NCBI GenBank assembly: GCA_025351325.1
Contig: JANXWE010000042.1
Location: 1-39,941, forward strand
DNA from: Fimbriiglobus sp.
Lineage (GTDB): Bacteria > Planctomycetota > Planctomycetia > Gemmatales > Gemmataceae
Length of the DNA: 39,941 bases
Reading direction: 5' to 3'
In this document: positions 9,284-17,917 of the stretch, piece after piece
Position numbering within the stretch: position 1 is the first letter of the stretch
Layout: each line of letters starts with the position of its first letter
The notes under the pieces: generated by a model
Told to the model about the DNA's origin: nothing
The model's database searches: none
What the model saw: the letters and a program-made list of their open reading frames with translations, nothing else
Made by a program: the position numbers and the translations under genes

Positions 9284-10354
9284 TCACTCACCAACCCACC
9301 TCCGCAGGATGGTGAGAAATCGTTCGCGGAATGCGGAAAATCGAAAATGTTCGTTCCAACGGGCCACGCCATTCGCACCCAAACGAGCCGCCAATACAGG
9401 ATCGCGGAAGAGCCGGATGATGCGCTCAGTCAGTTCGTCCGGGCGATCGAGACTGATGTTGTACCCGGTCACCCCGTTGATGTTCACTTCCACGGCGGCG
9501 TCGTGGATCGAACCGATCACGGGCAGTCCGTATCGCATCGCTTCGATGTACACCAAACCGAATCCTTCGCCCCGGCTCGGCATGGCGAAGACCGTCGCCT
9601 TCCGCCAATAGGCGTCGATGCGATCTTCCGGCACGAACCCTGCGAATTCCACCTGTTGATCCGTGAGTCCCACGTCACCGGCCATTTTGCGAAACTCGGC
9701 GGCACTGGGGCCACTCCCGACAATTGTGAGGAGGGCATTGGGCACGACCGCGAGCACCTTCGGCCAACAGCGGATCAATTCTTCATGACCCTTATAACGG
9801 TCGAGTCGGGCTAAAATAAGAACATTCGGACGTGCCGCCGGGGCCATCGGTGCGGGGGCCGTCTCCGCTTCCGTCGCGAGCCAACAGAGTTCGGCATTCG
9901 CCAAACTCGGATCCAATTCCCCCGCCCGACTGCGAGTGTAGGCCGTGATCGCCACCCGCCGATTGGCACGCAAGAGTGCTTCCACTTGTTTCGGGTGGCA
10001 CGTCCCTGTCCACGCTTCGATTCCCATTTGGAACACGAGGTTCGGCCGGCGTGGAAACGGGAACCACTGGTGGCTGCGGGCCATGCCTCCGCAATCGTAA
10101 ATGAAGTGCGAGTGCTTGAAGAGTGCCGCGTTGACGGCCAGCACGTATTTGGCCCGCGACCCTTTGGCATATTTCAGATCCAGCCCGAGTTCGGGGGACG
10201 GTCCCGGATCGCTCAGCACCACCCCGCCGACACGGCACCGTCCCGCCGCTTGCTCCGCGGCCAGCACCTGGGCCATGAGCCGGGCGACGCGACAGACCCC
10301 GCCGTTGCCGGCCCGGACGGATTCGAACCCGAGGAAGAAATTCGGGATGTTCAA
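9284..10354 (-). CDS. Glycosyltransferase family 4 (TTG start)
   Basis: I place the start at TTG 10354, which overlaps the upstream stop as TTGA (10351-10354) and has GGGGAAG eight bases before it. This gives 356 residues beginning with NIPNFFLGFESVRAGNGGVC. The frame is open to 10690, but that extension is Arg/Pro-rich antisense-like sequence without GT character. Conserved GT4 elements are LILARLDRYKGHEELI, LTIVGSGPSAAEF, VEFAGFVPEDRIDAYW and MPSRGEGFGLVYIEAMRYG, which includes EX7E (E-GFGLVYI-E). It is a predicted cytoplasmic retaining sugar transferase for glycan assembly. Substrates are unknown. Confidence 0.9.
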   Translation of the reverse strand: MNIPNFFLGFESVRAGNGGVCRVARLMAQVLAAEQAAGRCRVGGVVLSDPGPSPELGLDLKYAKGSRAKYVLAVNAALFKHSHFIYDCGGMARSHQWFPFPRRPNLVFQMGIEAWTGTCHPKQVEALLRANRRVAITAYTRSRAGELDPSLANAELCWLATEAETAPAPMAPAARPNVLILARLDRYKGHEELIRCWPKVLAVVPNALLTIVGSGPSAAEFRKMAGDVGLTDQQVEFAGFVPEDRIDAYWRKATVFAMPSRGEGFGLVYIEAMRYGLPVIGSIHDAAVEVNINGVTGYNISLDRPDELTERIIRLFRDPVLAARLGANGVARWNEHFRFSAFRERFLTILRRWVGE

Positions 10355-11619
10355 ACGCAGGACTTCCCCAGTAATCGCTCGACGAATTCCCGAATCGAAG
10401 CCCGGTATCGAACCCATCCATTCACCTGGGCGAATTCGTAAGCCGCCCGACCCATCTCGGCGGTTCGGATTGGATTCGACAGCATTTGCTCCAAATGAGT
10501 CGCCAAGGCCTCGTCGTCGCCATGTTCGTAGGTCACGCCTTCGACCCCTTCGGTGATGAAGCCGGGGGCGCCGGTGTTCGAACTGGCGATGATCGGAGTG
10601 CCGCAGGACAGGGCTTCGTTCAGTACCAGCCCGAACCCATCGCACGCCGAGGGGAAGATGAAGAGTTGGGCAGCACAGTAATGCTTCCAAAGTTCGCTTC
10701 GAGGCCTGTTCGGGATGTGTTCATACATGCCGGCGTATTCTGCCAAGAACGAAGGTTGCAAGAACTGTTTCCCGATCAACCGGAGGGTATGGGTGCGGTA
10801 CGCCCCGAGTTTTTTCCAAACTCGCAGGAGTCGGGGAATGCCTTTTGCACGGCTCAGCCGCCCGACATAAAGTACTGTGTTCTCACGGCCGCGCAGCGGA
10901 TGGAAATCCCGCCCTGTTTCGCAACCGTACGGAACAACGGTGACTTTCTCGGGGTGGATCTTCGCATTCACCAAACTCTGTTTGACGAAATGTGACGGTG
11001 CTAAAATGTGGTCGGCCGTTTCGATTTCACGGTTCTTTCGCTTCAAACGGTCATATCGAAAAGGCGAAGTATCCACTTCAATCGCTTCGGCAGTTGGAAA
11101 CTCAAGTTGTTCCACGTCACGGATCTTTCGGACGGCCAAATGGTGCGCCGTCGGCAAGTCGTACAGTGCCTTCGCTCCGACCCGGTGCCCGGCTCGGAAC
11201 GTCTGCAAGCAGCAATCTTCACGACCGATCACGAGCCGATCCGTCTTTCGTACTTTTCGAGATGCGGCCCGATCCAGCTTGGAAAAGATGGCATCATTCG
11301 AGATGTCTGAAGGCCGCTTGAGCCCGAATTTGGACAAGACTTCAGTCAGGATCTCGGCAATGGGATGGAAATGAACATCCTTCGTTGGGATCGCTTCTCG
11401 GATGCAACGATTTTCGGTCGAGAGTCGGGTGCGACGATTCAGGAGTGTATCGAAGTATGTCAAGGCTGTTCCGGTTGCGGAATCGTCGTGATACGCCGCG
11501 CCGCAAACCATCGCCCGGAGCCAGTTCGTTTCGGCCAATGCCAGCGTATATTGCCGGGTGTCGGTCGGCAACACAGGGGCGACGCAAACGACGGAACGGG
11601 ATTGAACAACCGGCATCAT
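10351..11619 (-). CDS. Glycosyltransferase family 4 with atypical acidic motif
   Basis: The 422-residue protein starts at ATG 11619, overlapping the stop of the polymerase-like gene as ATGA (11616-11619). The C-terminal half is standard GT4: HILAPSHFVKQSLV, VTVVPYGCETG, VLYVGRLSRAKGIPRLLRVW, and FPSACDGFGLVLNEALSCG. In the EX7E position the first acid is Asp (D-GFGLVLN-E), seen in a minority of GT4 enzymes. The N-terminal half is longer and less typical than in its neighbours; it contains IGREDCCLQTFRAGHRVGA and lacks the usual GGxE/GG loop. It should be a sugar transferase in the same pathway. The substrate is not predictable. Confidence 0.87.
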   Translation of the reverse strand: MMPVVQSRSVVCVAPVLPTDTRQYTLALAETNWLRAMVCGAAYHDDSATGTALTYFDTLLNRRTRLSTENRCIREAIPTKDVHFHPIAEILTEVLSKFGLKRPSDISNDAIFSKLDRAASRKVRKTDRLVIGREDCCLQTFRAGHRVGAKALYDLPTAHHLAVRKIRDVEQLEFPTAEAIEVDTSPFRYDRLKRKNREIETADHILAPSHFVKQSLVNAKIHPEKVTVVPYGCETGRDFHPLRGRENTVLYVGRLSRAKGIPRLLRVWKKLGAYRTHTLRLIGKQFLQPSFLAEYAGMYEHIPNRPRSELWKHYCAAQLFIFPSACDGFGLVLNEALSCGTPIIASSNTGAPGFITEGVEGVTYEHGDDEALATHLEQMLSNPIRTAEMGRAAYEFAQVNGWVRYRASIREFVERLLGKSCV

Positions 11620-12938
11620 CGCCGCCCCTTCAACCGGGCCTGCATCTCGAAGACCGAAACGAGACACATCAGCGCAATCGCTTGATAAGTCGCTTGCATA
11701 TGATCGAAGACGATACTCATATTCAATCCGAAGATAATTAAGAAGACGGTCGGCCACCACGCTGCATACTTTGCTTGTCGGTCATCGGATGCGATCGACT
11801 GAATCCATGCAATCAGGATGACGAGCGAGCCGATTCGAACGAGATAGATTCCGCAAAATCCTAGAATTCCAACCTCGTAGACGACCCGGGCGTGCTCGCC
11901 CTCGGTCGAGACGAATACCGTCAAACTATTCTCCTTGGCGGACACTTGCCCACTCATCTGCGAAGACCCCAAGCCGACCCCGAATGGATACTCGGCGGCG
12001 ACGGCGGGGAGATCCGAGATGATTGTTCCGAACGCCCGGTCTTCGATTCCGTCCCCGGCCGCTTTGTGGCGGCTCCAAATTGCGTTGTGAATGCCAGCAT
12101 CGTTCGTGGATGCCTCATCGAAAAATGAGCCTCCGAATCCGTAGCCGAACAGCCCGATTATGGCGATGGCGATTCCGACGAGCCTCAATTTTGAATTGAA
12201 GATCAAGACAAGCGAAATGAGCGCAAGGCTGTACAACAACCCGCTCCGACTCATGGCAACTGCTGTACAGGTGAGACCGGCGAAGACGTAAATGTATCCG
12301 AGGGGTCGGCGGGGGAACCCGCCGACCAGCACCGCACCGGCCCAAGCTGTGATGATGCATAAATCTGCCATGCCGGTGATGTAAGAAAAGGTGCCGCTGG
12401 CACGCAGGCGTCCGGCATCTTCAACCGCCGAAGTCAGTTCGGTCGGCTGCTGATTCAGAAAATGGTCACTTGGCGAGTAAAATTGGATGCCGCCGAGAAT
12501 CGCATTCGCGATGGCACAGCATCCCACCACATGACAGATCGCGATAATGTCCGAGCGACCTGTCAGATTGCGACCGAGTAGCCAAGCGACCCAAGGGAGT
12601 ATCAATCCATTGCGGAGGGTGATCACCGCCCCCATCGGGTTCAATCCCTCAATGGCAATGAGACTGCCCATGAGTACAAGTACGGTTCCCACTGTCAGCA
12701 ATTGAGCCATCGGGCCGAAGATTGTCGATGCGGGCCGTTTGGGGTGAAGTAATGTCGAAAATACAGCGATGGCCAGAGGGACATCTTTGCTGAAATACAT
12801 CAGCGCTTGCACGGCCGGGACGCTGTTCGGCAAGAGCCACTTCCGCGCCGCCCCCTCGAAGACGCACAGCAAGATACTGGCGATCGCGCACCAGCCGACG
12901 GTCGAGATGCTCGGAGAGGGATCGATTCGGGACTTCAT
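11616..12938 (-). CDS. Polytopic membrane protein, O-antigen polymerase/ligase-like (Wzy/WaaL superfamily)
   Basis: The 440-residue protein starts at ATG 12938, overlapping the upstream GT stop as ATGA (12935-12938). About ten or more hydrophobic segments are visible, starting with GWCAIASILLCVFEG and ending with ATYQAIALMCLVSVFEM. A long soluble loop (roughly residues 260-355) holds IWSRHKAAGDGIEDRAFG, AEYPFGVGLGSS and ENSLTVFVSTEGEHARVVYE. An FGxGLGxS-like turn and a loop ending in a hydrophobic VYEVGILGF segment are what O-antigen ligases and polymerases show. It may polymerise repeat units or attach the finished glycan to a carrier. Sequence similarity in this superfamily is low, so the exact role is uncertain. 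Confidence 0.75.
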   Translation of the reverse strand: MKSRIDPSPSISTVGWCAIASILLCVFEGAARKWLLPNSVPAVQALMYFSKDVPLAIAVFSTLLHPKRPASTIFGPMAQLLTVGTVLVLMGSLIAIEGLNPMGAVITLRNGLILPWVAWLLGRNLTGRSDIIAICHVVGCCAIANAILGGIQFYSPSDHFLNQQPTELTSAVEDAGRLRASGTFSYITGMADLCIITAWAGAVLVGGFPRRPLGYIYVFAGLTCTAVAMSRSGLLYSLALISLVLIFNSKLRLVGIAIAIIGLFGYGFGGSFFDEASTNDAGIHNAIWSRHKAAGDGIEDRAFGTIISDLPAVAAEYPFGVGLGSSQMSGQVSAKENSLTVFVSTEGEHARVVYEVGILGFCGIYLVRIGSLVILIAWIQSIASDDRQAKYAAWWPTVFLIIFGLNMSIVFDHMQATYQAIALMCLVSVFEMQARLKGRR

Positions 12939-14059
12939 TTGGCAGTTTTCACACCGGCGGAGCGCAATATTTCGAGATATCGATCCGTCACTGATTCCTG
13001 CGTGAACAGCTGATTGGCCCGAGCGGTGCCACGCTCCGACAACCAAGCGCGGCGAACCGGATCGTTCGCCAGCCCGAGCATCGCGTCTGCCCATTTTGCC
13101 GGCTCCGTTGCGGGAACGAGCACTCCGGCATCGGCGATCACCTCGGGGCAAGCCCCGTGGTCGGATGCGATCACCGGACAACCGCACGCCAAGGCTTCGA
13201 CCATCACGATCCCGAACGCCTCTTCGACTTGAGTGGGGACGACCAAGGCCCACGCCTTCCGGTAATTGTCTGCCAGATCGGATCCGCGACGACTTCCGAG
13301 AAATTCCACCGTGTCCGCGACGCCTTCCCGCTTCGCGAGCCGTTCGAGATTCACTCGTTCCGGGCCGTCTCCGACCACACGCAATCGGAATCGAAGCCCT
13401 TGTCGCCGCGCGAGCGCGAAGCCGCGGATCGCGACATCGAATCCTTTGATGGGCACTAGTCTTCCGACGATCAGAAACGCGGGTTCTGGTGTCACTTCAT
13501 GGTCGGCATAGAACGTGGCAGGATCGAAGAAGTTGCCAATCACGTGTCCCTGGCGACCGACGCGCTTAGCGATGGACTCGGAAATATACACTGTTGCTGC
13601 GGCCCGCCTCATAGCCCAACGAAGCACCTTATTCCGGGTGATCGCTTTCACGTTGGCGAGCGTGGATTGGTTCGAAACATCGCAACCCATGCATTTGCGA
13701 AAAGAATATTGGCACACGGCACCATTGCGCCACCCGATCCCGATGGGGCAAGTCGCAATCGGCCCCGAATGCACGAGCACAAATGGGATTCCCAACCGCC
13801 AGGCGATGGGCAGCATCCGTGTCGCTGGTCCTTTGGAAAGAAGAACGTCACACACCGCCACGATGTCGCGCCGGCGAACCGTTCCGGCCCGGACGACCCG
13901 GTACGGGCGATCCAGTTCCACTGCCGAACCGAGTGGCGTCTCCGCGAACACCGTGACCGATTCACCTCGCCGTGCGAGGGCACCCGCCAAGCCGTCCACG
14001 AACGTTTCGATTCCCCCCGTGGACGGATGGAAGAACGCGGTGTGGATTAAGATGCGCAT
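12935..14059 (-). CDS. Glycosyltransferase family 4
   Basis: The protein has 374 residues from ATG 14059. It opens with the classical GT4 start MRILIHTAFFHPSTGGIET, with the GGIE acceptor-side loop. Further on it has FVLVHSGP, AFLIVGRLVPIKGFDVAI, LRVVGDGPERVNLERLA and VEFLGSRRGSDLADNYRKA. VPTQVEEAFGIVMVEALACG contains EX7E (E-AFGIVMV-E), followed by CPVIASDHGACPEVI. All elements of an active retaining GT-B enzyme are present. It is coupled to the polymerase/ligase-like gene by a 4-base overlap and follows an FkbM methyltransferase after 9 bases. The sugar donor is unknown. Confidence 0.92.
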   Translation of the reverse strand: MRILIHTAFFHPSTGGIETFVDGLAGALARRGESVTVFAETPLGSAVELDRPYRVVRAGTVRRRDIVAVCDVLLSKGPATRMLPIAWRLGIPFVLVHSGPIATCPIGIGWRNGAVCQYSFRKCMGCDVSNQSTLANVKAITRNKVLRWAMRRAAATVYISESIAKRVGRQGHVIGNFFDPATFYADHEVTPEPAFLIVGRLVPIKGFDVAIRGFALARRQGLRFRLRVVGDGPERVNLERLAKREGVADTVEFLGSRRGSDLADNYRKAWALVVPTQVEEAFGIVMVEALACGCPVIASDHGACPEVIADAGVLVPATEPAKWADAMLGLANDPVRRAWLSERGTARANQLFTQESVTDRYLEILRSAGVKTAK

Positions 14060-14068
14060 GGTTTCACT

Positions 14069-14944
14069 TCAACCTCGCAAGCAACACCAACCGCGCGGGG
14101 CGAGCCTTACGCGCACCCGTTCGGGTTCCCGAGACGCGACGAGGCTTGGCGCTTCCCATGTGGACTGTCCGGCCGATTCCGGTGCGACGAGTGCCGGCCC
14201 GCGGAAACGTTTGGTCAATCCGAAAACGGAATACCCGCGATCTTCAAAGAATGCCGTCACAGGATTCGGGTGAGGGTCGTGACTCTCGAAGACGCAATCG
14301 CGAACTCGACCTTCACCGAATAGATTCTGCCCGCCATTCAGAACATTCATTTCATGGCCTTCGACATCGATTTTCATGACGTGGATGCGGGTATCGTTTG
14401 GGAACATGTCATCTAATGTGACGGCCCGACAGTGTTCGCCGACGATGTCGACTTGGGCGGTGACACTCGACAATCCCCGGTTCTGCGCAAAACCTTCCGG
14501 TGTGACGATTGTCAATTGGCCCGCTTGATCGGAGACGGCGGCATTCAACAAGTTCGGTCGTGGGCGACCGGCCACCGCGTTTCTCGCCGCATTGTGTTCG
14601 AGATCCGCAAAGTTCTCGGGGTGCGGTTCGAAGGCCCAGACCTGTCCCGAGTGTGCCCGGTGGGCGAGCAGAACAGTCATGTAGCCGATGTTAGCTCCGA
14701 TGTCGGCGACCCGGTCGGTCGGATCGGTCAAGCGCCATAACACTTCGGAAACCAGCAGATCGTAGACGCCCAACGTGAGGATCGAACGCCCGATGGTTTC
14801 GGTGGGGCGGACGCGCAGGCTGTCGCCCCAAGGCAGTGTTGCGAAGGCGAACGGTTGCCGAACCCGTTGGGAATATCGCAACCGACTCAACAGTTTCCAA
14901 GGCCGGTAAATGTATTCCGGCTTCCACATTCCCAATGGATTCAC
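14069..14944 (-). CDS. FkbM family SAM-dependent methyltransferase
   Basis: The 291-residue protein starts at GTG 14944, with GGAAG six bases upstream; ATG 14929 (MWKPEYIYRP) is an alternative. The SAM-binding motif I is VADIGANIGYMTVLLA (residues 79-94), with the acidic ribose-binding residue in VWAFEPHPENF (about 102-112). The FkbM signature is VMKIDVEGHEMNVLNGG (about 189-205). FkbM enzymes methylate hydroxyls, and in surface-glycan clusters they are taken to O-methylate sugars. This is the first gene of a pair with the other FkbM at 17847-18635. The two differ strongly in sequence, so they probably have different targets. The last 40 residues are Arg-rich and less conserved. Confidence 0.9.
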   Translation of the reverse strand: MNPLGMWKPEYIYRPWKLLSRLRYSQRVRQPFAFATLPWGDSLRVRPTETIGRSILTLGVYDLLVSEVLWRLTDPTDRVADIGANIGYMTVLLAHRAHSGQVWAFEPHPENFADLEHNAARNAVAGRPRPNLLNAAVSDQAGQLTIVTPEGFAQNRGLSSVTAQVDIVGEHCRAVTLDDMFPNDTRIHVMKIDVEGHEMNVLNGGQNLFGEGRVRDCVFESHDPHPNPVTAFFEDRGYSVFGLTKRFRGPALVAPESAGQSTWEAPSLVASREPERVRVRLAPRGWCCLRG

Positions 14945-14975
14945 AAATGACTTCCGGTGTGGCGCGTGCGGTGAT

Positions 14976-16085
14976 TCAAATGGACAGCAACTCGTCGATC
15001 AGATGGCGGCGGTGAAACCGACGTTCGTACAGGTCAAGGCTGGTACGGCGGAGTGTCTGTTGTCTACCCACCGACGACGCCACGCGGATGGCTTCCCGAA
15101 CGAAGCCCGGAACATCCCCGTCGGGTGCGAGTCCGACCGCGCCGGATTCGGCCCAGTACGGCTCGGTCAACCGGCCGGTGGTGGTGATCATCGGCAGACC
15201 GTTGGCCAAGCTTGCGAGCAAACTCGTGTTGCGTCCACTCGCTCCGCCCATCACCGCCTGCAACATCACTTGGCACCGGTGCAACTGACTCGGCACTTCT
15301 TCGAGTGGAACACTCCCCGTCGCCACGATCCGGTTGCGAAACGAATCGTGCAGCCGGAGAAATTCCTCTCGAAACGATTGGCTGCGGAGACCGATCAACA
15401 GGACGGACGCCTCCGGCATCGCGGACAACAACTCGGGCAAGATCGCGTGCAGCGGTTGGGCCGTCGACACTCCGAACGAACTGAAATGCCCGAAGGTGAA
15501 TTCGGGGGCGACCGATTCTCTCGTTTCGAGTTTCGGGACGCAACTCGGCACGGGGAGACGTCGGAAATCGGAACACTTCGGGGCGTACGGGCGGAGCACT
15601 TGTTCCCACATGGGGATCGTGCACCAGATGCGTGTTGCGGCCCGTAAAACGATGACAACCATCAACCGTTGAATCGCTGCCAGGAGGTGATGTCGCAGTT
15701 TTCCGCCGAAGGTCACGAATGCTTCGTGCACCATCAATTCGATCACATCGCCCCGGCACATCCGGCGATAGAGCCACCAGCAGAAGAGGAGGTTCATTGC
15801 CTTCCACCCGTAGCCGTGGGGCACCCATTGCACGAGCAGCCGACGGGGTTTCGGGAACGCATCCAACGCCCGATCCGCCTCCGCCAAGGCCGCACGTCCG
15901 AAATCTCCGAGGGTCGGGTGAACGGTCAACCCCGGCAAGTTTTGCTGATTTGCGGTCGGTGGACACCACACCGCCACGGTCAACCCGCGCTCCACGAGCC
16001 CTTCCGCAAGGATGCGGCAGAAATCGCTGACCCCCCCCGGCTCGGGCGGGTATTCGGGGGTGATGATGTGAAGGGAGTGGGTCAC
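14976..16085 (-). CDS. Glycosyltransferase, GT4-like, lacking an evident EX7E motif
   Basis: The protein has 369 residues from GTG 16085. The N-terminus SLHIITPEYPPEPGGVSDFC has the GG(V/I)xxF loop of GT4-type GT-B enzymes. The protein continues with LLVQWVPHGYGWKAMN and ELMVHEAFV. The C-terminal half reads FGHFSSFGV, SVLLIGLRSQSFREEF, ATGSVPLEEVPSQLHRCQ and then QAVMGGASGRNTSLLASLA. Where active GT4 enzymes have EX7E, this protein has GASGRNTSLLASLANG, without the two glutamates. It may belong to a GT group that uses other residues, or it may have lost activity. It lies 31 bases upstream of the FkbM gene and 48 bases downstream of the small methyltransferase. Confidence 0.82.
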   Translation of the reverse strand: MTHSLHIITPEYPPEPGGVSDFCRILAEGLVERGLTVAVWCPPTANQQNLPGLTVHPTLGDFGRAALAEADRALDAFPKPRRLLVQWVPHGYGWKAMNLLFCWWLYRRMCRGDVIELMVHEAFVTFGGKLRHHLLAAIQRLMVVIVLRAATRIWCTIPMWEQVLRPYAPKCSDFRRLPVPSCVPKLETRESVAPEFTFGHFSSFGVSTAQPLHAILPELLSAMPEASVLLIGLRSQSFREEFLRLHDSFRNRIVATGSVPLEEVPSQLHRCQVMLQAVMGGASGRNTSLLASLANGLPMITTTGRLTEPYWAESGAVGLAPDGDVPGFVREAIRVASSVGRQQTLRRTSLDLYERRFHRRHLIDELLSI

Positions 16086-16133
16086 TGAGGCTTTTCGGCA
16101 ATCACCAGCGAATGGAGTCCAAAATATCGGAAA

Positions 16134-16727
16134 TTATACAGGGAGCCTGTGAAGAATGGTCAATGAGTCCACTTCCTCAATCACTTGGAACCGTGGATCA
16201 CGTCGGATCATATCTTGCGTGTATCGAACGCTACCTGCTTCATGGATCGGCCTGAGTCGGGTGGATATGCTGTCGTGCAGCGAAATAATTCCACCCGGCT
16301 TCACCAGGGGCGACCATCCCTCCCAATCACCTTTTAACCCCTCCCAACTGTGATCCCCATCGATGAATACGAAATCCACTTCACCGTCGAGTTTCGGCGA
16401 CAGATCTCGGGCCGCGAATTCTCCGGTCTTCCGGATCCATTCGACCCTTCCGTTCGGGATACGGGCGACCTCCGCATGCGCAATTCGCAGTTGGAAGCTG
16501 AAACGCAACCGGCCAATCGGATAAGGATCGACGGCGTAGACGACCCCGTCGGACGCCATCGCAGCGCGAATCCGGCAAGTCGTGACCCCATGCCAGACGC
16601 CGATTTCGACCAGGCAACGCTTGCCCGCGGCGTGGCGAGCGATCGCGTCGCGTTCGTCCGCCGTGGTTTGCGTCTCGGCATCGGCCAATCCAAATCGCCA
16701 ACGCAAGAAGTGTTTGAGGTTGATCAT
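16134..16727 (-). CDS. Class I SAM-dependent methyltransferase (Methyltransf_24-like)
   Basis: This compact 197-residue protein starts at ATG 16727, overlapping the upstream GT stop as ATGA (16724-16727). Motif I is LVEIGVWHGVTTCRIRAAM (about residues 39-57), followed by VYAVDPYPIG. Then come VDFVFIDGDHSWEGLKGDW and LVKPGGIISLHDS. The FIDGDHSxxGxxxDW block is typical of the Methyltransf_24 group found in glycan and natural-product clusters. It probably O-methylates a sugar of the glycan. With the two FkbM genes it makes three methyltransferases in this operon. The acceptor is unknown. Confidence 0.87.
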   Translation of the reverse strand: MINLKHFLRWRFGLADAETQTTADERDAIARHAAGKRCLVEIGVWHGVTTCRIRAAMASDGVVYAVDPYPIGRLRFSFQLRIAHAEVARIPNGRVEWIRKTGEFAARDLSPKLDGEVDFVFIDGDHSWEGLKGDWEGWSPLVKPGGIISLHDSISTRLRPIHEAGSVRYTQDMIRRDPRFQVIEEVDSLTILHRLPV

Positions 16728-17917
16728 AGGTTTTCGCGGTTTGCGGGAGATTGGATCGCCGAGGTCACGCCGGCCAAATAGCGATCGGCGGAACGTTCCC
16801 AGGTGAATTCACCGGCGTCGAATTGAGCTTCCCGACCGAGCCGGGCAGTTAAAGATGGATCACGGAGTAACCGTGTCACCGCATCGCCTAAGCCGACTTG
16901 GTCTCCGACGGCGGCCAATAGTCCATTTTCGCCGTGCCGAATGAAATCCTTCATGCCGCAAGTATCGGTGCAGACCAACGCCAAACCGGAGGCAGCGGCT
17001 TCGAGCATCGTCAGCGGTTGCCCCTCGAACACCGACGGCAGTAGATAGATGGCGTGTCGGCGATATTCATGTAGCAAGTCATCGTCGGTAAGGATTCTGG
17101 GAACGACTCGAATGGACGCCCGGCAATCGAGTGGAAACCCAGCGAGGACCACTTCCTCACTCGCACCGCACCCGGCAATGGTCACCGGGAGGCCTGGGAA
17201 TTCCCGAATGACTCGAGTCAGCACTGGAATTGCGTCCGGCACCCCTTTGCGATCCAACCAACTCGCCATGAATATCACACCGGCGCCGGGTGATGCGCCC
17301 GGTGGACATTGCAGAAACGGCCCACCGGCCGCGCTGTGGATCACGGTGATCCGATCGGCCTTGAACCGCCGATTCGAAATCAGATGTTCGCGGTCTTCGT
17401 CGTTGAGTACGATCACATGGTCGGCATGTCGCAGTGCGAAATCGGACTGCCATAGCGTGGTCAGTCGGTACCCGTACTTTTGCTTGAGCGTCATGGGTAT
17501 TCTTTTCGCCGCCGCGTATCGAATCATTTCGCTGTGGGCACGCGATTCGACACCGTGGCTGATCACGACTAGAGGCGGTAATGTGGAATCGAACCGGCGG
17601 ACTGCGGCATAGGCGGCGGCCAGCGGCTCGTGAATTTCGACGGCGTCGTAACAGCGGCCTTCACGAGCCGCGCGGCGGACGAGTTGGATAATCCGCACCG
17701 GGGCACTGAACCGTCGAAACCGCGCGGGAGACTGCAGTTGGAGTTGCTCGCGGAAAAGAAAATCTACGCTGTGCCCACGAGCCACCAGATGTTCGCTCGT
17801 GGCATGCATCAGGCGCGTCATCCCGCCGGTTCGGCTATCGGCCACATCAGCTACCCGAAGAATTCGCAACCTCGGCCTTTCGTGTATTCGCAACTTCGAT
17901 GGGCCTATAGATTTCAT
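16724..17917 (-). CDS. Glycosyltransferase family 4
   Basis: The protein has 397 residues from ATG 17917. This start overlaps the upstream FkbM gene by 71 bases and has no clear ribosome site. TTG 17869, preceded by AAAGG, would begin with LRILRVADVADSRTGGM and cut the overlap to 23 bases, so it is a real alternative. GT4 features are the TGGMTRLM loop, VVISHGVESRAHSE, HVIVLNDEDREHLI, VIFMASWLDRKGVPDAI and LPSVFEGQPLTMLEAAASG with EX7E (E-GQPLTML-E), then LALVCTDTCGMKDFI. It is predicted to be a retaining cytoplasmic transferase. It is translationally coupled to the small methyltransferase that follows, which may act on the sugar it adds (inference). Confidence 0.9.
   Translation of the reverse strand: MKSIGPSKLRIHERPRLRILRVADVADSRTGGMTRLMHATSEHLVARGHSVDFLFREQLQLQSPARFRRFSAPVRIIQLVRRAAREGRCYDAVEIHEPLAAAYAAVRRFDSTLPPLVVISHGVESRAHSEMIRYAAAKRIPMTLKQKYGYRLTTLWQSDFALRHADHVIVLNDEDREHLISNRRFKADRITVIHSAAGGPFLQCPPGASPGAGVIFMASWLDRKGVPDAIPVLTRVIREFPGLPVTIAGCGASEEVVLAGFPLDCRASIRVVPRILTDDDLLHEYRRHAIYLLPSVFEGQPLTMLEAAASGLALVCTDTCGMKDFIRHGENGLLAAVGDQVGLGDAVTRLLRDPSLTARLGREAQFDAGEFTWERSADRYLAGVTSAIQSPANRENL

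Noticed and set aside
10355-10690. 112-residue N-terminal extension of the GT at 9284-10354
   Set aside because: It is a frame shadow of the upstream GT (10351-11619), with Arg/His-rich low-similarity sequence.
12939-13253. 105-residue N-terminal extension of the polymerase/ligase-like protein
   Set aside because: It overlaps the upstream GT coding region and lacks hydrophobic segments. The ATGA overlap start at 12938 is natural.
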